Shown one piece after another: positions 16,684 through 24,900 of a DNA stretch of 27,583 nt. The DNA comes from a virus: IMG/VR virus record IMGVR_UViG_3300027976_000170, positions 1 to 27,583 of that record, one strand, 5' to 3'. Within the stretch, counting starts at the first letter, position 1. Each line of letters opens with the position of its first letter. Position numbers and translations under genes: made by a program. The notes below the pieces were generated by a model. That model was not told where the DNA came from, did not search any database, and saw only the letters and a program-made list of their open reading frames with translations.

Positions 16684-17183
16684 TGGTAGACAGAGGAATC
16701 AAAAAGGCAAAAGTTCTAGAGCGGAACCTTCCAGACATTATACCTACACTGCAAGGATATCTTGTTAGGTATAGAATTGTATCAGAGGACCGAAACAGGT
16801 TGTCACACTGGTCTCCTATATTTTTAGTTCAACCAGAATACACATTTGTTTCTGGAAATACTTCGCTAGGAAAATCATTAAATCATGTTGATATAGTTTG
16901 GGATGCTGTCACGATTGAAAAAGATGGGGCATATATCAGGAAAGCAAGAGATTATGATATTTGGCTTAGGTGGGACAAGGGGGATGGTGGAGACTGGATC
17001 TATGCAGAAAGAGTGCAGCAAAATTCAGCAACGTTTATTATTCCAAATACTTATTTCATTGAGGGGATAGATCAATCGACCAAGCCAGATGTGCTTACAG
17101 TAGAATTATTCCTAAAGGGAAGACCAATAACAAGGGACCTAGACTTTTTAAAAGTTTATACTATTGGACCAGAAGCAGTTTAG
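16683..17183 (+). CDS. Minor tail protein, possibly fibronectin-type III-like
   Basis: The protein has 166 residues and starts on an ATG that shares a base with the previous stop. YLVRYRIVSEDRNRLSHWSP and the later DIWLRWDKGDGGDWIYAERV resemble the alternating strands of fibronectin type III or similar immunoglobulin-like domains, which decorate many phage tails and may bind cell-surface polysaccharide weakly. No catalytic motif is visible. The assignment to the tail rests on its place within the run of tail genes. Confidence 0.55.
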   Translation: MVDRGIKKAKVLERNLPDIIPTLQGYLVRYRIVSEDRNRLSHWSPIFLVQPEYTFVSGNTSLGKSLNHVDIVWDAVTIEKDGAYIRKARDYDIWLRWDKGDGGDWIYAERVQQNSATFIIPNTYFIEGIDQSTKPDVLTVELFLKGRPITRDLDFLKVYTIGPEAV

Positions 17184-17193
17184 GTGCTATAAT
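17165..17193 (+). promoter_or_regulatory. Extended -10 promoter before the last tail gene
   Basis: TATAAT at 17188-17193 is preceded by TG at 17185-17186 (extended -10). A fair -35, TGGACC at 17165-17170, lies 17 bases upstream. The predicted transcription start, near 17200, falls only about three bases before ATG 17203 and downstream of the AGGAGA ribosome site. A transcript from here would therefore be almost leaderless. Confidence 0.45.
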
Positions 17194-17202
17194 AGGAGAA
17201 CT

Positions 17203-17646
17203 ATGGCAATTATACCACTACCAGAAAGAGGTCAACCACTTGACCTCACATATATTTATCAGATAGCAAATGCAATTAATAACATTTCTACTCAGGTATC
17301 TTCCTCGACATACAAGTATGTGACGATTGATACCCCTAGTAATGGCAAGCAGAGCCTAAACAACTCTGAGACAAGAATGATCGCTGCCTACAAAGAAGTC
17401 GTAAATAATACGACTGTCAATGCTGGAAATGAAAAATCATTCGAGTACTTCATTGAGCCAGAGCTAAAGTATCCACCAATCGTAACAGCAACACCAATAA
17501 ACATTGCTGATACATCTGCTGGCAAAAATGTAAGCGTAATCCTTAAAAGCGTAACTACTTCTAGGGTGGAGGGTGTTGTTAGGTTTAACTCTAGCGGAGA
17601 TGCCTCGGTAGCTGTCAATATTATTATTATCGGCGTACCAAGCTAG
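17203..17646 (+). CDS. Small tail fibre tip-like protein
   Basis: The 147-residue protein starts at ATG 17203, five in-frame codons or more downstream of other possible starts but with a strong AGGAGA at 17194-17199. The N-terminus is helical (LDLTYIYQIANAINNIS). The rest is beta-rich, ending in a run of hydrophobic strands (SVAVNIIIIGVPS), an arrangement typical of short trimeric fibre or spike tips. No enzyme motif is present. It is the last gene of the tail block and has its own promoter-like sequence. The fibre-tip role is an inference. Confidence 0.6.
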   Translation: MAIIPLPERGQPLDLTYIYQIANAINNISTQVSSSTYKYVTIDTPSNGKQSLNNSETRMIAAYKEVVNNTTVNAGNEKSFEYFIEPELKYPPIVTATPINIADTSAGKNVSVILKSVTTSRVEGVVRFNSSGDASVAVNIIIIGVPS

Positions 17647-17656
17647 TCGGTTAATT

Positions 17657-18205
17657 TTGGCACCGAATCCAAAACGTGGCTATAGAACTCGAGAAGAGTA
17701 CAACGAGGCTCAAATTATTCCTGGCAATAAAAAGGTTTGGTTTTTAAATGGAGATCTTGTAAGATCTCATCACATAAATAGAGCAAATGGAATAATGTCT
17801 GTTTATAACATTATTCATGATAGGATTGAAAGCTGCTTAGTTTTTGATTTTAAAAGAAACAGGGAGCGAGCCTACACAGTGGGAGAGGCGGCTGATCTGG
17901 TAAATAGGCACAAGAAGTATATGCCACAGCTTATGAAGCGTGAAGTGATCCCCCGTCCGACAGGCTCTCAAAAAGGAGGGGCAACTGGATGGCAAGTAAG
18001 AAGTTATTATTCAGAGTCGCAAGTTAGAGAGATTCGTGATATACTTGCTTCCTACTCTATGGGGAGACCTAGGGCAGATAAGCTTATAACAAATAACATA
18101 ACTCCATCTCCACAAGAGTTGACTAGAAGGATGGGAGATGGTATACTAACTTATACAAGAACAGAAGACGGAAGATTCATCCCAGTTTGGGCAGAGAGCA
18201 TTTAA
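17657..18205 (+). CDS. MerR-like helix-turn-helix DNA-binding protein
   Basis: The 182-residue protein uses TTG 17657 as the most likely start; only a weak ribosome site is visible, and the preceding gene ends 10 bases upstream. Residues about 73-100 (YTVGEAADLVNRHKKYMPQL) form a winged helix-turn-helix of the MerR/excisionase type, followed by a basic loop and a helix (SESQVREIRDILASY). An N-terminal part (KKVWFLNGDLVRSHHINRAN) may form a second module. The protein sits exactly where tail genes give way to replication genes, so it may regulate the switch between early and late transcription or help in replication initiation. The target is unknown. Confidence 0.65.
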   Translation: MAPNPKRGYRTREEYNEAQIIPGNKKVWFLNGDLVRSHHINRANGIMSVYNIIHDRIESCLVFDFKRNRERAYTVGEAADLVNRHKKYMPQLMKREVIPRPTGSQKGGATGWQVRSYYSESQVREIRDILASYSMGRPRADKLITNNITPSPQELTRRMGDGILTYTRTEDGRFIPVWAESI

Positions 18206-18219
18206 GAGAGAGAATGGTC

Positions 18220-18426
18220 ATGAATAACGAAGAAACTAAGGTAACAGTCGGCTTGGGGTATACCCTCAACCTAGGAAACTTTCAATCATTGAGAGTGGAC
18301 ATTAGCGTTGCAGACAGCAAGCGTGATGGAGAAAACACAGAGCAAGCTTTTGATCGTGTCTACGCATTCGTAGAAGAGAAGCTGTCTGATAAGGTTCGAG
18401 AAGCCTCGTCTGAACTAGACAAGTAA
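18220..18426 (+). CDS. Conserved small protein of unknown function
   Basis: This 68-residue protein starts at ATG 18220, chosen over ATG 18214 because the AAGAGAGAG at 18204-18212 is better spaced for it. The first half is strand-forming (KVTVGLGYTLNLGNFQSLRV, then DISV) and the second a charged amphipathic helix (AFDRVYAFVEEKLSDKVREA). The stop shares a base with the next ATG (TAATG). Its place in front of the helicase gene suggests a role with the replication proteins, but nothing in the sequence names it. Confidence 0.7.
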   Translation: MNNEETKVTVGLGYTLNLGNFQSLRVDISVADSKRDGENTEQAFDRVYAFVEEKLSDKVREASSELDK

Positions 18427-18734
18427 TGGCTGATCGCAAGGAGAGATTCTCTTTGCTCAGCCGATACGGCAAGTATCATACTGCACGGTATGAGCAGAGA
18501 CCTCAAATCAATTTAAACGTAGAACAATGGGCAGCAGACGCTCTAGTAGAGTCTTATACCTTAGAGTATTGCTACGACCTGCTACAATACTATTTCGAAG
18601 TAGCCCAAAATCCAACATGGAAATATTTTGCTAACTACGCACATGACATCATTTCTAAGCGTGAAGTATACAAGCAAGATTTATCCGAGAGACAGCAGCG
18701 AAGAGCTGCAGCAAAGAAGTGGTTGAGTGAATAA
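18426..18734 (+). CDS. Small helical protein preceding the helicase gene
   Basis: This 102-residue, mostly helical protein is rich in Tyr, Arg and Lys (YTLEYCYDLLQYYFEVAQNP), with a strongly basic C-terminal helix (SERQQRRAAAKKWLSE). Its start overlaps the previous stop and its end overlaps the helicase start by 8 bases, so the two are probably translated together. A helicase loader would fit this place and composition, but no sequence motif supports that. The function is unknown. Confidence 0.65.
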   Translation: MADRKERFSLLSRYGKYHTARYEQRPQINLNVEQWAADALVESYTLEYCYDLLQYYFEVAQNPTWKYFANYAHDIISKREVYKQDLSERQQRRAAAKKWLSE

Positions 18735-19947
18735 CGTAGAGTCCAAATTAATATCGGCAGTCCTAGAGGATAAGCAGGTGCACGTTTTGCTACAGGCAAA
18801 CGTGGACAACCTTCTCCGTACCCATAAAGACATCTGGGAGTTTATACGAACCTACTCTGAGAGGAATGGGTCTGTACCTCCAACTTCAATACTTGTAGAA
18901 AAGTTTAGGGACTTTCAGCCTGTCCCAGGAATCGGAACCACCAAGTATCACTTGGAAGAGTTGCAGGCAGAGTATCTTAATGATAGCCTAAAGGACATGA
19001 TCCGCACGGCAGCATCAGATATTCAAAATGGCGAAGGCGTCAAGGTATTGGAGTCATTAATTACTGATACTTCTGCCCTAAAGAAAAACACCTCTGCGAT
19101 CAGGGACATTGACGCCACTGACATCGAAGACGCTGTTGCCTATTACGAGCATGTGCAAAAGCAAACTGCTCTTGGCGTACAAGGTATTAGAACGGGGCTT
19201 CCAGGATTTGACGACTATCTGCCAGCAGGAATTACTGCAGGACAGCTAGGGGTGTTCCTTGCGTATCCAGGTATTGGTAAGTCTTGGTTGTCCCTATACT
19301 TTGCGGTACAGGCATGGAAGCTAGGCAAGACTCCTATGGTAGTAAGCCTAGAGATGAGCGAGACAGAAGTTCGTAACCGTGTATTCACAATTATGGGAGA
19401 GGGGCTCTGGTCTCACAGGAAGCTTTCTGCAGGCGACGTAGAGGTAGAGGATCTCAGGCGTTGGCACAAGAGCAAGCTAGAGGGTAAGCCAGAGTTTCAC
19501 ATCATATCGAACGACTCTGGTGGAGAGGTAACGCCCTCGGTCATTAGAGGTAAGATCGATCAGTATAAACCAGACTTTATTATTGTTGACTACCTACAGC
19601 TTATGTCTCCAAACCAGAAGTCTGACAACGAGACTGTTAGGATGAAGAACCTTTCTCGAGAACTAAAGCTAATGGCTATCTCAGAAGAGATACCTATCCT
19701 AGCCATATCCTCAGCGACCCCAGATGACGTCACGAAGCTAGATACCGTGCCTACCCTAGGACAAACTGCTTGGAGTCGTCAGATCGCTTACGACGCCGAC
19801 TGGGTACTTGCGCTGGGACGTGGACCAAACTCTGATGTAATTGAATGCGTATTTAGGAAAAACCGTAATGGTTTTATGGGGGAGTTTATGGTTCAGGCAG
19901 ATTTTGATAAAGGTTGGTATAAATACCGAGCTTTCGAGGATGTGTAG
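18727..19947 (+). CDS. dnaB: Replicative DNA helicase, DnaB-like
   Basis: The 406-residue protein starts at GTG 18727 within the end of the preceding gene. It would form a hexameric ring that unwinds DNA at the fork using ATP. The N-terminal helical domain covers about residues 1-110. The RecA-type motor shows Walker A at 181-186 (PGIGKS, Lys185), a MVVSLEMSE helicase strand, Walker B ending in Asp288 (DFIIVDYLQLM), and a C-terminal KNRNG motif followed by a GEFMVQADFDKGWYKY strand, as in DnaB proteins. It is somewhat short compared with bacterial DnaB (about 450-470 residues). The primase gene follows after one small gene, giving a normal helicase-primase module. Confidence 0.93.
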   Translation: MNNVESKLISAVLEDKQVHVLLQANVDNLLRTHKDIWEFIRTYSERNGSVPPTSILVEKFRDFQPVPGIGTTKYHLEELQAEYLNDSLKDMIRTAASDIQNGEGVKVLESLITDTSALKKNTSAIRDIDATDIEDAVAYYEHVQKQTALGVQGIRTGLPGFDDYLPAGITAGQLGVFLAYPGIGKSWLSLYFAVQAWKLGKTPMVVSLEMSETEVRNRVFTIMGEGLWSHRKLSAGDVEVEDLRRWHKSKLEGKPEFHIISNDSGGEVTPSVIRGKIDQYKPDFIIVDYLQLMSPNQKSDNETVRMKNLSRELKLMAISEEIPILAISSATPDDVTKLDTVPTLGQTAWSRQIAYDADWVLALGRGPNSDVIECVFRKNRNGFMGEFMVQADFDKGWYKYRAFEDV

Positions 19948-19953
19948 TATACT
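19948..19953 (+). promoter_or_regulatory. Possible -10 box for a leaderless transcript
   Basis: TATACT lies seven bases before ATG 19960, so transcription would begin at or next to the A of the start codon. No Shine-Dalgarno sequence precedes that ATG, which fits leaderless translation as used widely in actinobacteria. No convincing -35 is seen at 17-18 bases, so this is weak. Confidence 0.25.
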
Positions 19954-19959
19954 ATATGT

Positions 19960-20292
19960 ATGGAAAGCTATCACCACAAGGTAATCAAAAGTTTCAATCT
20001 CCAGGGAGACATCTACGATGACTCCGCAATAGTAAGGCTACGAAAAGAGTACGCCACACTTTTGCGCACAGAGATGAGTCTTTCTGGCTACGTTCCTAGA
20101 ATAGATATATCTCAAGACTTCACAATAGAATACAACGAAAAATCAAAGATATTCAACTTTAAACTAACAATATATGGTTCATACATAGGAAAGAAAAAAA
20201 GCGAATGGGTACTGGGACTAGACGGTTCAAAACCAATTTATACTCAGAAGAGCAAATCAAACGAGTTCTCACGGGATCAGGCCTCACAATAG
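19960..20292 (+). CDS. Conserved unknown protein overlapping the primase gene
   Basis: The 110-residue protein starts at ATG 19960 without a visible ribosome site. It opens with YHHKVIKSFNLQGDIYDDSA, then a helix, then a strand-rich part (IFNFKLTIYGSYIGKKKSEW). It carries a weakly ordered polar C-terminus. Its last 88 bases overlap the primase gene in another frame. Genes of this kind often precede primase in related phages as I recall, which supports it being real, but I cannot name a function. The charged, soluble sequence suggests an accessory replication factor. Confidence 0.65.
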   Translation: MESYHHKVIKSFNLQGDIYDDSAIVRLRKEYATLLRTEMSLSGYVPRIDISQDFTIEYNEKSKIFNFKLTIYGSYIGKKKSEWVLGLDGSKPIYTQKSKSNEFSRDQASQ

Positions 20293-21149
20293 AGGGTGAA
20301 GTCGATGTTGACTTCTTGCTGTTCTGCCCATTCCACCCAAACCACCGTACTCCAGCTGGAGAAGTTGACAAGTCCAAGGGAACTTTCTTTTGTTTTTCCT
20401 GCCACAAGGTTGCAGACTTAGAAGAACTGGTCATGCATACAACTGGCAGAACTTATTTCGAGTCAGCCAGATTTATCAAGAGCAAGCAAGCAGAAACTAA
20501 CATAAGCCTAGAAGTTGAGAGAAAGCTAATAGACAAGCCTACGTACGTCTTGTTCGATGAAGTTACTATTCAGAGGCTTGCCTCTACGGCCTTACAGTCT
20601 CCGAGAGCAAAAAACTACTATTCTGGCAGAAACATTTCCGTAGAGTCCATGGAGACTTTTAAGCTTGGCTATTCTGAAAAGCGGGACATGGTGACTATTC
20701 CAGTCCACGCCCCAAACGGAATGCCTCTTGGTTTTGTGGGCAGATCCATCGAGGGTAAAGAGTTTAAGAACACCCCAGGATTGCCCAAAGCAAAGACCTT
20801 GTTCAACTTGCATAGAGTAAAGAATGCAGACAGAGTTTATGTTGTTGAATCTTCCTTTGACGCTATAAGGCTACACCAGTGTGGCTTTCCAGCGGTAGCT
20901 ACCTTGGGATCAAACGTATCCAACATACAAACAGACCTACTACAAAAATACTTCAATAACGTAATTGTTATTGCGGATAATGATGAAGCAGGCGGTAACA
21001 TGAAAGACAGGATAATTAAAAAACTTGGCTCTCGAGTATCCGTAATACAACTAAGTGAAAAATACAAAGACATTGGCGACATGTCTGACGAAGATATAAA
21101 AAAGTTGGAGTATTCGTTTGACAAATCAATAGCCAACATGCTAAAATAA
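20205..21149 (+). CDS. dnaG: DNA primase (CHC2 zinc finger and TOPRIM)
   Basis: The 314-residue protein would make RNA primers for lagging-strand synthesis. A CHC2-type zinc-binding set is visible: Cys41, His44, Cys63, Cys66 (CPFHPNHRTP and FCFSCHK). The TOPRIM catalytic region has Glu215 (VVESSFDAIRL) and the Asp258-x-Asp260 pair (IADNDEAGG). It lacks the C-terminal helicase-binding domain of bacterial DnaG (about 600 residues), which is common for phage primases. I keep ATG 20205 because the following RFKTNLYSEEQIKRVL is a typical primase N-terminus, even though this makes an 88-base overlap with the upstream gene. The ribosome site is weak, suggesting translational coupling. Confidence 0.9.
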   Translation: MGTGTRRFKTNLYSEEQIKRVLTGSGLTIEGEVDVDFLLFCPFHPNHRTPAGEVDKSKGTFFCFSCHKVADLEELVMHTTGRTYFESARFIKSKQAETNISLEVERKLIDKPTYVLFDEVTIQRLASTALQSPRAKNYYSGRNISVESMETFKLGYSEKRDMVTIPVHAPNGMPLGFVGRSIEGKEFKNTPGLPKAKTLFNLHRVKNADRVYVVESSFDAIRLHQCGFPAVATLGSNVSNIQTDLLQKYFNNVIVIADNDEAGGNMKDRIIKKLGSRVSVIQLSEKYKDIGDMSDEDIKKLEYSFDKSIANMLK

Positions 21150-21173
21150 TACAAATAAAACAAGGAGAAAAAA

Positions 21174-21830
21174 ATGAGTATTACAAGAGGACTAAAAGAC
21201 ATCAACGCACTACTAGACAAGCCAAAGTATGAGTCTGGCGGAGAAAAGGTTCGATGGCTGAAGCTTGCAGACGGACAGTCGGCAAAGATTAGGTTCATCG
21301 AAGAGCTTGACGAAGACTCTTCTAGCTATTCAGAGGATAGAGGTCTTGCAGTAGTTGTTAAGGAGCACACGAATCCCAAGGATTACAAGCGTAAGGCTTT
21401 GGACACCATGGATTCTGAAGGTCGTGACTGGGCAGAAGAGATGTCCAGAAAAGACCCAAAGGCAGGATGGAAAGCTCGACTACGTTTCTACTGTAACGTT
21501 CTTGTAGATGATGGTCTTGAGCCTCCATACGTTGCAGTTTGGTCCCAGGGTATTGGTAAGCAGTCTGCGTTCAATAACCTACGAGAGTATGCTCTAGAAA
21601 CTGGAAGCATTTCAAATATGTCGTGGAAGATTAAGCGTAATGGTCAGGGAACAGAGACTAGCTACACCTTGATCCCGACATCTCCAGATTCTGAGCCTTT
21701 TGACTGGTCTGGACACACACCCTTCAATCTAGAGAAGGTTGTTCGTCACGTGCCATATGCAGAGCAGGAAAGCTTTTACCTGGGCTTTGACGCTCCAGCC
21801 TCGCTAACCTCTACCAATATTGACTGGTAA
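21174..21830 (+). CDS. Single-stranded DNA-binding protein, gp32-like
   Basis: The 218-residue protein has a strong AAGGAG upstream of ATG 21174, as expected for a protein needed in bulk. The N-terminal SITRGLKDINALLDK and the later WLKLADGQSAKIRFIEEL, RLRFYCNVLVDDG and WSQGIGKQSAFNNLREY follow the pattern of the T4 gp32-like OB-fold proteins annotated in actinophages. In T4 gp32 zinc is held by one His and three Cys. Here His65 is kept, but the positions I align with the cysteines read Asp77, Asp85 and Ala88. No acidic C-terminal tail is obvious (ends STNIDW). A hairpin terminator follows directly. Confidence 0.75.
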   Translation: MSITRGLKDINALLDKPKYESGGEKVRWLKLADGQSAKIRFIEELDEDSSSYSEDRGLAVVVKEHTNPKDYKRKALDTMDSEGRDWAEEMSRKDPKAGWKARLRFYCNVLVDDGLEPPYVAVWSQGIGKQSAFNNLREYALETGSISNMSWKIKRNGQGTETSYTLIPTSPDSEPFDWSGHTPFNLEKVVRHVPYAEQESFYLGFDAPASLTSTNIDW

Positions 21831-21840
21831 GTAACACATT

Positions 21841-21869
21841 GTGGGGGTAGCTAAGGTTACCCCCACTTT
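21841..21869 (+). terminator. Rho-independent terminator after the SSB gene
   Basis: GTGGGGGTA (21841-21849) pairs perfectly with TACCCCCAC (21858-21866), and a G-T and a C-G pair extend the stem to a four-base TAAG loop. TTT follows, then a U-rich but interrupted stretch. It would end transcripts from the SSB gene before dnaE. Confidence 0.85.
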
Positions 21870-21879
21870 GTCATTTCTA

Positions 21880-21908
21880 TTGACTTTTCATACTTCCCAT
21901 GGCATACT
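21880..21908 (+). promoter_or_regulatory. Sigma-70-like promoter for dnaE
   Basis: TTGACT (21880-21885) and CATACT (21903-21908) are separated by exactly 17 bases. Transcription would start near 21915, leaving a leader of about 22 bases with AAAGAGGA before the TTG start of dnaE. Coming right after the terminator, it would give the dnaE-recA block its own control. Confidence 0.75.
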
Positions 21909-21936
21909 TATTAAACACAAAAAAGAGGACACTTAA

Positions 21937-24900
21937 TTGACGTATAACGGACTCCATGTTCACACACACTATAGTTTGTTTGATGGGATTGCTACGCCCC
22001 AGGAGTATGTCGACAGGGCAGAGATTTTAGGCATGAAAGCTTTAGCCATAACCGATCACGGATCTCTGTCTGGACACAGAGAGTTTTACCGAATGGCTAA
22101 GGAAAAGGGAATTAAACCTGTCCTAGGAGTAGAAGCCTACATAACTGCAGACAGATTTGACCAGCGAGGCAACGATGCCCGTGAAGGATTACTAGACTTA
22201 GTTTACAACCACGTTATCATCCTTGCTAAGAATCAGATTGGCTTAGAGAACCTAAACAAGCTAAATGAGATTGCTTGGACAGAAGGTTTCTTCAAGAAGC
22301 CACGCATTGACTACGAAGTTCTAGAGAAGTATGCAGAGGGGCTCATAGTGACCTCTGGCTGCCTCTCAGGAGCCCTCGCAAAGGCTATCGAAGCAGAAGA
22401 GCTGGCAGAAGCTAAGAGGATCATAGAGTGGCACAAGAGGGTATTTGGGGACGATTACTATATTGAGATCATGCCACATAATCCTCCAGAAGTAAACGTG
22501 CAATTGCTTGCATTGGCAGATCAGTATGGAGTTAAGCCTATCGTTACCCCAGACTGCCATCACGCAGATGAAAGCCAGAAAGAGATTCAGGAATTAAAGC
22601 TTATTCTTAATAGCTATTCCAACAAAGTATTAAAAGAATCTACCTACGACAAGTCACTGAAGCACGAAGGCCTAATGGATAGGCTTGACTATTTGTATGG
22701 TGAAAGGAAAATGTCTTTTGCCAACTTCGAGATTCACCTGCTTTCTGACGAAGAGATGCGCAACGCCATGAAGGCTCAGGGTATTGATAGAGAAGACATG
22801 TATGACTCTACTCGTGAAGTTGCGGATAAGGTGGAAGACTATGAGATCCAAGACCATCTAGACCTTTTGCCTGTTCAGTACCAGAACCCTAACGGAGAGC
22901 TTCGAGAGCTTGCCCTAGCTGGACTAGAGCTTCGAGGTGTGAACACTGAGGAATATCGGGAAAGACTAGACGAAGAGCTAGAGATCATTCAGAACAAGGA
23001 CTTTGGTCCTTATTTTCTGGTTGTTCGTTCTATGATTGCTTGGGCAAAGAAACAGAACATTATGGTTGGACCAGGAAGAGGCTCTTCCGCAGGATCCTTG
23101 CTCTGCTACGCCTTAGAGATTACGGACATTGACCCTATTCAGCATGGACTCCTGTTCTTTAGGTTTATCAATCCAGAGCGTAATGACTTTCCAGATATCG
23201 ATACCGACATTCAGGACACAAGGCGTGAAGACGTCAAAGATTATTTAGTTAGACAGTACAAGCATGTTGCATCCATCGCTACATTCCTACAGTTTAAAGA
23301 CAAGGGTGTTGTCCGAGACATAGCTCGAGTCTTGCACATCCCTCTGACAGACGTCAACAAGGTTCTAAAGGTAATTGACACCTGGGAAGATTACTGCCGA
23401 TCCAAGCAGTCTCAATGGTTTAGGGACAAGTACCCAGAGATTGAACACTACGGAGAGCAGTTGAGGGGCCGAATCAGGGGCACTGGTATCCACGCAGCAG
23501 GTGTTGTAACATCCAAGCAGCCTATCTTCAAGTTTGCCCCTATGGAGACTAGGGTCTCTCCTGGAAACAAGGAGAGGATTCCCGTAGTCGCAGTAGACAT
23601 GGAAGAAGCAGAGCGTATCGGTCTGATTAAGATAGACGCACTAGGTCTAAAAACATTATCTGTTCTAAAAGACACCCTAGACATAATCGAAAGTCGCCAT
23701 GGGAAAAAGATAGATCTTCTTAAGACAGATATGGAAGATTCCAAGGTGTATCAAATGCTGTCTGACGGATACACCAAGGGTGTGTTTCAGTGTGAAGCAA
23801 CACCTTACACAAACCTTCTCGTAAAGATGCGTGTTAAAAACTTTGCAGAGCTTACGGCATCCAATGCTTTGGTCCGTCCAGGAGCTGCGAACACTATTGG
23901 TAAAGACTACATTGCTCGGAAGCAAGGCCGTCAAAGCATAAGCTACCACCACCAGGTATTCAAGCAGTTTACTGTTGAGACCTATGGCTGTGTCCTGTAT
24001 CAAGAGCAGGTTATGCAAGCTTGTGTTCACTTGGGTGGCATGTCTATGGCCGAAGCTGACAAGGTTCGTAAAATCATTGGAAAGAAGAAAGACGCAAAAG
24101 AGTTTGACGTTTTCAAGGACAAGTTTATTGCTGGCGCTTCTCAGTATCTTAGCCCTAACGTGGCTGCCGATCTGTGGCATGACTTTGAAGCACACGCAGG
24201 GTATTCTTTTAATAAGTCTCACGCCGTAGCCTACTCCACGCTTTCATACTGGACGGCATGGCTAAAGACACACTATCCCCTAGAGTTTATGTATTCCATT
24301 CTAAAGAATGAGAAAGACAAGGATGCTAGGACAGAGTACCTTATCGAAGCTAAGCGTATGGGGATTCCCATCAAGCTTCCTCATGTTAACGACTCTGACG
24401 GCGACTTTAAGATCGAAGGCAAGGGTATCCGTTTTGGGCTAACAGGAATCAAGTACATCTCAGATAACATTGCAGCTAAGTTCATGGCTTCCAGACCGTT
24501 TAGCTCTTACCAAGAGCTGGAGAAGTTCTGCCTGACCAAAGGTAGTGGCGTGAATAGCAGGTCCTTGCAAGCACTACGGGTAGTCGGGGCAGCAACATTT
24601 GAAGACAATCCCCGTAACGACCAAGAGATTAAGGAAAACCTTTATGACTTCTTAAATCTACCAGAGTTCAATATATCAGTTCCGCAACACTTCCACGCAT
24701 TCATAAGCGACGTTGAGGAGTTCGAGGAAAAGGGATCCTACATCTTAATGGGTATGGTCAAGAGCATTAAGCGTGGACCTGGGTGGTCTCGTGTAGAGCT
24801 ACTTGATAAGACTGGCAGCACTGGGATCTTTGATGACGAGCAAACAACCATAGAGCCAGGAAAGACTTACCTTCTTCTAGCTAGTGATAACAGGGTGTTG

